A stretch of 64,000 nucleotides of DNA from NCBI RefSeq assembly GCF_041902385.1, contig NZ_CP169244.1, positions 3,224,001 through 3,288,000 of the forward strand, in the 5' to 3' direction. Origin of the DNA: Arcticibacter sp041902385. GTDB lineage: Bacteria > Bacteroidota > Bacteroidia > Sphingobacteriales > Sphingobacteriaceae. The notes beneath the pieces were generated by a model. That model saw only the letters and a program-made list of their open reading frames with translations. It ran no database searches and was not told the DNA's origin. The position numbers were made by a program, and so were the translations under genes. Below are positions 56,956 to 64,000 of this stretch, piece after piece (position 1 is the stretch's first letter; each line of letters starts with the position of its first letter).

Positions 56956-59301
56956 ATGAAAGCTTTTATTATTGCAGCCTTTCTGATCGCCGGTTTAAAC
57001 GCTTCGGGTCAGTTGCTGAGTGTTAAAGATCCTGCAACTCTCCGGGCTGCCCTTCTGAGTGCTAAGCCCGGAGACGAGATTGTCATGGCTGACGGAGAAT
57101 GGAAAGATGCCAGGCTTGTATTGAACGGCAGGGGAACACAGCAAAAGCCTATAGTTATCAGACCGCAAACACCGGGAGGAGTGAAGCTGACCGGTAGTTC
57201 TACTCTGAGGCTGGCGGGAGAGTATCTTGTGGTGAAGGATCTGCATTTTACAAACGGAACGGCGCGGGAAGGAGATGTGATCACATTCCGCACCGATAAT
57301 GAGCACCTTGCAAATAACTGCCGGATCACCGGTTTGGTTATTGATCAGTACAGCCAGCAGGAACGGTTCAAAAACGACAACTGGGTAGTCCTGTGGGGAA
57401 AGAATAACCGTGTGGACCATTGTGTATTTGCTGATAAGCTTAATGCCGGTCCTACACTTATAGTGGAACTGAATGACGAAAGGAGCCAGCAAAATTATCA
57501 CAGTATCGACAGTAATTATTTTAAAGGCCGTCAGCGCCTCGGTTCCAACGGAGGAGAGACGATCCGTGTAGGAGTGTCCAGGTATTCTCTTACTGCATCA
57601 CGGACGAGGATTGTTAATAATTATTTCGAGCGCTGTAACGGCGAAGTCGAAATCGTGTCAGTGAAGTCGGGCGAAAACGAGATTAGTTTTAATACCTTCT
57701 TTGAGTGTGAAGGCAGCCTCGTGCTGCGTCATGGAAGCAACAACGTGGTGCAGGGTAACTTGTTTCTGGGAAACAATAAACCTTTTACCGGCGGTGTAAG
57801 AGTGATCAACCCGGGACACAAAATTTTTAATAATATTTTTAAAGACCTGAAAGGGAACGACTTCAGATCGGCACTGGCGGTCATGAACGGGGTGCCTAAT
57901 TCTCTTATTAACCGGTATTATCAGGTGAAGGATGCCGATATTCATCATAATACTTTCATTAACTGCGATCATATCCTCTTTGGTGCCGGTAAAGACGCGG
58001 AGCGCACTCTTGCTCCCGAGAATGTCAGCTTCAGGAATAACCTGATTATTGGACCGCCTGATTCCCTCTATAAAGATGCTAATGGTGGAAAAGGCATATC
58101 TTTTTCAAATAACGGTGTTGCCGGAAGTAAAATGTCACTTCCCGAAGGGTTTGCTCAGATCTCTGCTAAATACAAAAAGCTGAGAGGGCTCAGCCTTCCT
58201 TTACCCGTTTCGGGAAAGGGAGCTGACGTAATGAAACTTCCGTTAATTACCCGTGAAGGAATGGGGGCTGGCTGGTGGAAGTCTCCCGTGTCCAATCCCG
58301 TGAATAAAGGGAAGAAGATACCTGTGTCATTGTCTTCCGCAGCAAAACTGCCTCAGATCGTATCTTCTGCTTCCGCCGGAGATACGATTGAACTGACAGA
58401 GCCCGGAAATTACGCACTTGCCGGCGAGCTGCGCATCTCAAAGCCGCTAACCATTCAGTCTGTCCGTGCCATTTCCCCGAAACCTGTTTTTATAAACGCA
58501 TCGCAAAAAAACCTTTCGGCTTTTATCGTCATTGAAGAGGGCGGAGAGCTGAGTCTTTCCGGATTGTCTTTCGCTGGCAGTTCACCCGGTTATGGTGATG
58601 CCGGTGCAGGGATTGTCGCATCGCAGCCCATGGTGAAGCATTACAAATTAAAGGTGACGGATTGTGAGTTCTACGATTTCAATGAAAGCTCTTTTGCTGG
58701 CATCAAAGCCTTAAAAACCACTTATGCTGACAGTATTATCATTACCAATTCAATATTCCGGAATATTTCGGGAAGTGGAATCGACCTTGCTGCAGAGAAA
58801 GATGATAAAGGAACTTATAATGCGGAATATACCATCATTAAAAACTGCGTTTTTTCGGGCATTCTTGGATCGGCGCTTAATCTGTACCGGGGCGGAAATG
58901 ATGAAAGTACTCTGGGGCCCTTTCTGATTCTTGACCATTGCACCTTTAATGAAGTGGACAACCGCGAACAGGGAGCCGTACTACGACTTTTAGGAGTGCA
59001 GAAGGCCAGAATCACCAACAGTATCTTCGCTTTTAGCGGACAGGGGGGACGTTCTGTTCAATTTCAGGAATCCCGTTATGACGATGTGAAAGTTGATTTC
59101 TGCAATTTTTACCGCTCGGGCAGGATCGACTCTTTTTATGGTAAAGTAGCAGGACCAACTCTTTTTCATGTCGATCCGGCATTTAAGGATCCCGAAAGCT
59201 GCGATTTCAGTCTGGCAGCGGGATCAGAACTTCTGAATAAGGATCCGGGCGGCGGGGCGCTGGGTGCAAGGCTTCCGGTTGCAGGAAGACCTCTAAATTA
59301 A
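56956..59301 (+). CDS. Polysaccharide lyase family 6 alginate lyase
   Basis: 781 residues with a signal peptide (about 1-18). A first parallel beta-helix domain (about 25-400) carries the PL6 active-site region: NGEVEIVSVKSGENEISFN (catalytic Lys) and LVLRHGSNNVVQGN (catalytic Arg/His). A second beta-helix domain (about 460-775) gives the two-domain form of PL6. It cleaves alginate, often poly-MG or poly-G. It is encoded 80 bp after the surface lipoprotein and before PL7. Whether it is periplasmic or secreted is unclear. Confidence 0.92.
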   Translation: MKAFIIAAFLIAGLNASGQLLSVKDPATLRAALLSAKPGDEIVMADGEWKDARLVLNGRGTQQKPIVIRPQTPGGVKLTGSSTLRLAGEYLVVKDLHFTNGTAREGDVITFRTDNEHLANNCRITGLVIDQYSQQERFKNDNWVVLWGKNNRVDHCVFADKLNAGPTLIVELNDERSQQNYHSIDSNYFKGRQRLGSNGGETIRVGVSRYSLTASRTRIVNNYFERCNGEVEIVSVKSGENEISFNTFFECEGSLVLRHGSNNVVQGNLFLGNNKPFTGGVRVINPGHKIFNNIFKDLKGNDFRSALAVMNGVPNSLINRYYQVKDADIHHNTFINCDHILFGAGKDAERTLAPENVSFRNNLIIGPPDSLYKDANGGKGISFSNNGVAGSKMSLPEGFAQISAKYKKLRGLSLPLPVSGKGADVMKLPLITREGMGAGWWKSPVSNPVNKGKKIPVSLSSAAKLPQIVSSASAGDTIELTEPGNYALAGELRISKPLTIQSVRAISPKPVFINASQKNLSAFIVIEEGGELSLSGLSFAGSSPGYGDAGAGIVASQPMVKHYKLKVTDCEFYDFNESSFAGIKALKTTYADSIIITNSIFRNISGSGIDLAAEKDDKGTYNAEYTIIKNCVFSGILGSALNLYRGGNDESTLGPFLILDHCTFNEVDNREQGAVLRLLGVQKARITNSIFAFSGQGGRSVQFQESRYDDVKVDFCNFYRSGRIDSFYGKVAGPTLFHVDPAFKDPESCDFSLAAGSELLNKDPGGGALGARLPVAGRPLN

Positions 59302-59345
59302 AGCATCTCTGCTCATAATCCCAGGTAAATTTTATACTTAAATTA

Positions 59346-60155
59346 ATGAAAATGAATATTCTGTTATCGATATTACTTGTCATAATCAGTGCATGCTCAA
59401 AGAAAGAGAGTGTTACCAAAGTATCTGAATCTCCGCAAAAGGAAACGGAGGCAAACAGCGGGCAGCCGCAGGGCGGAGAGACTTATCCAGCTAAAATATT
59501 GGATCTTACCAACTGGAAGCTGACGCTGCCTGTCGACACTGATCATCCGGGCAGCCCCGACGAAATTAAGCAACCGGAGTTGTCAACCTATTCTAACCCT
59601 GATTTTTTCCATGTGAATAAAGAAGGAAATGCGGTGGTGTTCAGGGCCCAGGCAGGTGGAGCGACTACAAGCGGCTCTAATTTTCCGCGTTCAGAGCTGC
59701 GGGAGATGATCAATAATGGAAAGGGCTCTGCAGCCTGGTCCTCATCTGAAGGTACCCATACTTTATTTATTGATCAGCGGGTAACACACCTTCCCGACGT
59801 AAGAAAACATATTGTCATTGGACAGATCCATGATGCCGACAAATATGTGATTTTTTTCAGGCTCGAAGACCGTCGTCTGCTGGTTTCCGTCAATAAGGGA
59901 GACCGTGTCACTCTTGACGATAATTACGTACTGGGGACCCGGTTTTCTGTCAAGTTTATTGTATCTGGTGACAAAACTCAATGCTATTATAATGATAAAC
60001 TGAAGTATACGTTTGAAGGCCACTTTACAGATGCTTACTTCAAAGCCGGAGCATACGTACAGTCTTCCTGCAAGGGCGCGAAGCAAACCCCAGGAGAATT
60101 ATGTTCCGCCTATGGGGAAGTGGAGATCTTTAATGTATGGACTAAACATGAATAA
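59346..60155 (+). CDS. Polysaccharide lyase family 7 alginate lyase, lipoprotein
   Basis: 269 residues. The N-terminus LSILLVIISACSKKES is a lipobox (cysteine about 18), so it is anchored to a membrane, probably the outer one facing outward. The PL7 beta-jelly-roll carries all signature motifs: FPRSELRE (substrate-binding Arg), VIGQIHDADKY (Gln-Ile-His) and YFKAGAYVQSS (catalytic Tyr and Lys). The QIH form points to preference for guluronate-containing or mixed alginate. It closes the alginate locus and is convergent with the acyltransferase gene. Confidence 0.94.
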   Translation: MKMNILLSILLVIISACSKKESVTKVSESPQKETEANSGQPQGGETYPAKILDLTNWKLTLPVDTDHPGSPDEIKQPELSTYSNPDFFHVNKEGNAVVFRAQAGGATTSGSNFPRSELREMINNGKGSAAWSSSEGTHTLFIDQRVTHLPDVRKHIVIGQIHDADKYVIFFRLEDRRLLVSVNKGDRVTLDDNYVLGTRFSVKFIVSGDKTQCYYNDKLKYTFEGHFTDAYFKAGAYVQSSCKGAKQTPGELCSAYGEVEIFNVWTKHE

Positions 60156-60176
60156 TATTTTCTCCTCCTATCTCCT

Positions 60177-61289
60177 TTATTTCCATTTCTTCTTCAGCCA
60201 GGCGCGCACAGGCTCATCGTACAGCTTTAAGCTCAGGTAGCCCACCGTTACTGAAGCTGCAAAGGTCAGCAATGAATAAGGCAGGGTCTCCAGAAGCGTG
60301 GCGTCCCTGTTTTCAACCACCCAGCCTGAATAAATATAGATAAAGGGATAATGGGTAATGTAGATTGGGTAGGAGAGGCCTCCCAGAAACTTACAAATGC
60401 GCGATTCTCTAGCCCCTTTAATCGACCCGCTCGCTCCGAGGAAGATGATCAGCGGGAAAATGAAAATGATGGTCAGCGATTCATACAGTCCGTTCATCCA
60501 TAGGGTATCCTTGTCGCCCACTCTGGGAAAGGCCAGGAACAGGGTCAGCAGAAGGCTGCACCAGAGGAAGGCATTTTTAAAACGCCCGATTCTGGCAGTC
60601 CGCGAGAGTAGCAGTCCGGCCAGAAACGGAAAACTTACCCTGGTAAAGCCCACTCTCAGCTGTTCAGGCGTCAATGACCATCCTCCAACGATATCTCCTG
60701 TTTTACTTGTAACCGTATAGTGAATGAGTACTCCCGCGGCTATGAGAACCAGTACCGATAGCGCCCGGTTCGACAGCTTCCGCAAACCTAAAGCATAAAA
60801 GATATTGGCAAGATATTCAAAGAAAAGCGACCATCCGGGACCATTAAGCGGATGCATTTCCTGCCAGCCGCGTATGTCCCACGATAGGGACACTGGCAAA
60901 AGCGTGCAGCCTATCAGCATGACCAGCAGTAATTTCCATACCGGAACTTCATGGATAGCGGGAAAGAGAGGTGAATCAGAGAAATAAAAGCAAGCGGCAC
61001 CGATAATCATCCCCAGGACCACCATGGGCTGTAGTCTTTGAATTCTGCGTTTAAAAAATCCACCGATGGACAGCTTATCCCAGCGGTCGTCGTAAGCATA
61101 ACCTATTACAAAACCCGAGAGCAGAAAGAAAAAGTCAACGGCGAGATACCCGTGATTGATGATCTGATCGAGATGACTGGTAGAATGGATCTCGAAAATA
61201 TGGAAGATAACGACAATGATAGCCGCGACGCCGCGCAGGCCGTCAAGGATCTGGTAGTGAGGTTTGGTGCTGAGGTCAGTTTGTTGCAT
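60177..61289 (-). CDS. Acyltransferase 3 family membrane protein
   Basis: 370 residues with about ten membrane segments. The family opening YQILDGLRGVAAIIVVIFHI (active-site His), FFFLLSGFVIGYAYDDRW and the later LSYPIYITHYPFIYIY are typical. It transfers acyl groups to sugars or other envelope polymers. It faces the alginate locus from the opposite strand, and any link to that locus is not supported. Confidence 0.92.
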   Translation of the reverse strand: MQQTDLSTKPHYQILDGLRGVAAIIVVIFHIFEIHSTSHLDQIINHGYLAVDFFFLLSGFVIGYAYDDRWDKLSIGGFFKRRIQRLQPMVVLGMIIGAACFYFSDSPLFPAIHEVPVWKLLLVMLIGCTLLPVSLSWDIRGWQEMHPLNGPGWSLFFEYLANIFYALGLRKLSNRALSVLVLIAAGVLIHYTVTSKTGDIVGGWSLTPEQLRVGFTRVSFPFLAGLLLSRTARIGRFKNAFLWCSLLLTLFLAFPRVGDKDTLWMNGLYESLTIIFIFPLIIFLGASGSIKGARESRICKFLGGLSYPIYITHYPFIYIYSGWVVENRDATLLETLPYSLLTFAASVTVGYLSLKLYDEPVRAWLKKKWK

Positions 61290-61535
61290 TGTTTTAAGTC
61301 GAAGTTCACGATCGCCGCTAATATAATTTTTTTCTTATTAAGCGCGGAATAACACGCGGGGGGGAGTGCGGTCTATCAAAGGCAGGAGCGTTTTCACGAC
61401 TCCCTTCTGAAGAGCAAGATACGGTCAGAAAAATAAGAAGTGCCGCTCCTTTCATAACCCCTTGTTATTGAACATAGCCTTTTTTGATAAGAATCGGGCT
61501 GCCTCTTTTCTCAGATTTGCAGCAAAACAAACACG

Positions 61536-62513
61536 ATGTATTCTTATAACAATAAAAAACTACATAACACTGGCGCCCTCTTGCGTCTCGACAATACTAG
61601 CCGGAAAATTATTTTTATCATCGGATGTATCCTGTGCCTCACTCCTGCGGCAGGACCGGCAACGGCGCTTTTGGGCGGTTTGCTCATCGCACAGTTTATC
61701 GGGCATCCCTACCTGCATCTTAACCATAAGGCTACTCATTTTCTCCTCCAGGCATCAGTAGTCGGTCTAGGCTTTGGTATGAATGCTGCCTCCGCATGGC
61801 AGGCCGGCAAGGCAGGCGTGCTGTTTACTATTTCCTCTATTACCATTACATTCATCCTTGGATTTCTTTTGTCGCGTTGGCTGAATATTGAGAAGAAGAC
61901 CTCATACCTCATCTCATCTGGAACAGCAATCTGTGGTGGCAGTGCCATTGCGGCTATTGCACCTGTAATCCGGGCGAACGAGAAGCAAATTTCGGTAGCG
62001 TTGGGCTGCGTCTTCGTGCTCAATTCGGTAGCTCTTTTTGCCTACCCGACGATTGGCCATTACCTGAAACTTTCTCAAACGCAGTTTGGACTTTGGTGCG
62101 CAATTGCCATTCATGATACCAGCTCCGTGGTTGGCGCTGCGAGTAAATACGGGCCTCACGCGCTCGAAGTGGCCACTACGGTCAAGCTGGCGCGTGCTTT
62201 ATGGATTATTCCCATCGCCTTCTTATCAAGTAACTTTTTTGGAAAGAGGAATGAGAAGGTCACTATGCCTTACTTTATCGGCCTGTTCGTCCTCGCTCTG
62301 GTGGTAAACACCTATGTGCCCGCAGTTTCAAGCCTGGCGCCGGTAATTGTTCACATCGCAAAAGCGGGCCTGACCCTCACCTTATTCCTCATCGGGGCCG
62401 GTTTATCGCGTCAGGTGCTTGCTTCAGTGGGATTTAAGCCTCTCCTTCAGGGCTTGATCCTGTGGCTGGCGATCTCGGTTGTTTCGCTCTTCGCTATTAT
62501 AACGCTGAGCTAA
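61536..62513 (+). CDS. YeiH/PSE-family putative sulfate exporter
   Basis: 325 residues with about ten membrane helices. The conserved parts of PF03601 are present: SGTAICGGSAIAAIAPVIRA (about 127-146), IAIHDTSSVVGAASKYG and the C-terminal LTLFLIGAGLSR. Substrate is uncertain in spite of the family name. Its stop codon overlaps the stop codon of the convergent oxidoreductase gene by 3 bp. Confidence 0.9.
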   Translation: MYSYNNKKLHNTGALLRLDNTSRKIIFIIGCILCLTPAAGPATALLGGLLIAQFIGHPYLHLNHKATHFLLQASVVGLGFGMNAASAWQAGKAGVLFTISSITITFILGFLLSRWLNIEKKTSYLISSGTAICGGSAIAAIAPVIRANEKQISVALGCVFVLNSVALFAYPTIGHYLKLSQTQFGLWCAIAIHDTSSVVGAASKYGPHALEVATTVKLARALWIIPIAFLSSNFFGKRNEKVTMPYFIGLFVLALVVNTYVPAVSSLAPVIVHIAKAGLTLTLFLIGAGLSRQVLASVGFKPLLQGLILWLAISVVSLFAIITLS

Positions 62514-63703
62514 TACCACGACTGTCGCTTTTGCACCAGGTCTCTGAATCGTCTGGCCTCCTTGTGCGCCCGTTCACAGCAGTCTTCCAGTGAGAGGCCC
62601 TGCATGTAATTCGAAGCAATGAAAATAGGCTTGTCTTCAATGTACCGGTCGATTTCGCGTAAAAGCGGAAGATGGTTGGTTTTAAGGGCCGGAAGTTCTG
62701 TTTGTCTTTCTACACGCACGTCCGACGAGTTCAGGCTCAAGCCAAGTACTTCGCCAGCTATTTTAGCTTGTTCCTCTTGTGTTCGTCCGTTATCTGGGAA
62801 ATGAAACAACCAGTGCTGGTTCCCATCCAGCTCTGATGAGAGCGCCGAGTAGAAAGGCTGTCCGATCCCGATAATGTTTTTGGGCTTGCGACCGGTACCT
62901 GAGGGTCGTCCTGTATTGATCAGAAGAGATTTTACTCTCACCGAGGGGATTTCCTCCAGCATTCGGGCCAGCTGAGGTTCTGCTTCTGCCAGGAGGGCTG
63001 CTGCGGTCCGGGGAGGGCACGAAAAGCAAAGAAAGGGCGTTTGATGTCGTTCCCCGTTCTGATCTGCCAGCGTAAATCCTCTTTCACCTCGCTCCAGTTG
63101 ACGGACTTCATTTGCTCCCGCTACTTCAATTGTGGCTTTGCTCGCCAGAATGTTGAGCAGTGTTTCCAGTCCGCCCTGCAACGTGAAGGATCTGGGGTAG
63201 CGTTTGTTCCGTGCTCTCTTTTTGAAAAGCAGTTCTGCTGGATACTCATCGGCCGGCTGGCACAAAACGGCCTGAAATGCAAACCGGAACAATCTGTCGT
63301 AGTTTTTTCTACCCAGAATACTTTGATAATAATCCCGGACTGATAAACCGTCTTTCTTTTTGGTGAACAAACGGGGTAAGTGAAGGAGTAATTCCGCCCA
63401 GTTTAGCCCTGTGGTAAGAGCTTCGCGTCTCCCGGTATATTTTTTAAACTTTAGCGGTTTTCTCGGGATGATCAGATCCTCCGCCTTATAATGCTGTAAT
63501 AGTGCGAGAATTTCGCCGTAGCTGTTGTAAAGTGTGTGTGCGCCCATATCCACCGACTCTTCATCAACACCAGAGTAGCTTTTTATGCACGCCCGATGTC
63601 TTTGAGCATCAAATATTTTTACTTGGTGGCCGTATGAGCTGCAGTAATGGGCGAAAGACAGGCCGCTGATGCCACCACCAATCACGCTGATAAGTTTATT
63701 CAT
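62510..63703 (-). CDS. FAD-dependent oxidoreductase (protoporphyrinogen oxidase / amine oxidase-like)
   Basis: 397 residues. The N-terminal dinucleotide-binding motif VIGGGISGLSFAHYC (about 7-21), then ARG-rich recognition of FAD (VDMGAHTLYNSYGEI), and a C-terminal FAD segment (FIASNYMQGLSLEDCCERAH). It resembles HemG/HemY-like or UDP-galactopyranose mutase-like flavoproteins; the exact substrate cannot be told. It is transcribed leftwards, divergent from the PAS-domain gene. Confidence 0.8.
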   Translation of the reverse strand: MNKLISVIGGGISGLSFAHYCSSYGHQVKIFDAQRHRACIKSYSGVDEESVDMGAHTLYNSYGEILALLQHYKAEDLIIPRKPLKFKKYTGRREALTTGLNWAELLLHLPRLFTKKKDGLSVRDYYQSILGRKNYDRLFRFAFQAVLCQPADEYPAELLFKKRARNKRYPRSFTLQGGLETLLNILASKATIEVAGANEVRQLERGERGFTLADQNGERHQTPFLCFSCPPRTAAALLAEAEPQLARMLEEIPSVRVKSLLINTGRPSGTGRKPKNIIGIGQPFYSALSSELDGNQHWLFHFPDNGRTQEEQAKIAGEVLGLSLNSSDVRVERQTELPALKTNHLPLLREIDRYIEDKPIFIASNYMQGLSLEDCCERAHKEARRFRDLVQKRQSWY

Positions 63704-63912
63704 ATCCGTTAAGCAGCGGCAATCATACGGATTTGGCTCATAGAATGTGTATGTCTAAGGTAAAAATACCCGGGCTTCCTGTAATTCGTGACATATCAGC
63801 CCGCCCTGTATACTCAGCTTAAAGATCCTTTAACCTTTTTGATTCCCATTCGTATACGCACCAAATCTCAACGTGTACGATCGCCGGAATAGTTGGAATA
63901 GAAACGCAGCAA

Positions 63913-64000
63913 ATGAACAGAGAAACAAAACTAAGAGCAATCTTACAAAATGCTCCAGTTGGACTTGTTGAAATAGACGAACACGGATCGATAATCGAGT
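63913..64000 (+). CDS. PAS-domain protein, 3' end outside window
   Basis: The ATG at 63913 opens a frame to the window edge (29 codons): LRAILQNAPVGLVEIDEHGS is the classic beginning of a PAS domain. It is probably a sensor kinase or diguanylate-type signalling protein, but the output domain is not visible. Confidence 0.65.
   Translation, partial: MNRETKLRAILQNAPVGLVEIDEHGSIIE

Overview
The window looks like a chromosomal piece of a Bacteroidota, most likely a Sphingobacteriaceae member (Pedobacter/Arcticibacter type). Support comes from two SusC/SusD pairs, a hybrid two-component system with propeller, kinase, receiver and AraC domains, TAnnTTTG-type -7 promoter elements, weak Shine-Dalgarno use and families common in that order. 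No rRNA or tRNA genes were seen.

Left part (1-30 kb), housekeeping and stress genes: a secreted protein cut by the left edge, purT, an SDR oxidoreductase with its AraC regulator, an acetate transporter (SatP family), a GH28 pectinase, a universal stress protein, a DUF421 membrane protein, a Cys-rich copper-storage protein, a CPA1 Na+/H+ antiporter, a GH2 enzyme, a GNAT acetyltransferase, cstA, a ClbS/DfsB protein, a catalase with an ankyrin partner, a PIF1-like helicase, an S41 peptidase, a small AT-rich toxin-antitoxin module (HTH-DUF6922 plus AbiEii-like nucleotidyltransferase), an RluA-type pseudouridine synthase, a DUF3592-like membrane protein and a lipoprotein. A 242-bp array of phase-locked 11-bp repeats lies at 21005-21246, between convergent genes.

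Middle part (30-41.5 kb): a secreted alpha/beta hydrolase, a hybrid two-component system and a convergent susC/susD pair. This resembles a polysaccharide-utilisation locus without a recognisable CAZyme next to it.

Right part (42-60 kb): a compact alginate-utilisation locus, all on the plus strand: GntR/FadR regulator, PL17 oligoalginate lyase, KdgF-like cupin, alpha/beta hydrolase, MFS hexuronate transporter, SDR (probable DEH reductase), susC, susD, surface lipoprotein, PL6 lyase and PL7 lyase. PL7 and PL6 would cut polymer outside the cell or at its surface, SusC/D and the lipoprotein would import oligomers, PL17 would make monomers, and KdgF plus the SDR would turn them into KDG. KDG kinase and aldolase are not in the window. 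A group II intron with its maturase sits exactly at the susD stop codon. The GntR gene has a good promoter and two tandem palindromic operators that run into its own start codon.

The right end holds an acyltransferase, a YeiH-family transporter, an FAD oxidoreductase and the start of a PAS-domain protein.

Caution: eleven single-base deletions, mostly in homopolymers and all of the same sign, break otherwise good genes. They look like consensus errors in the assembly rather than real pseudogenes, so reconstructed gene extents are given.
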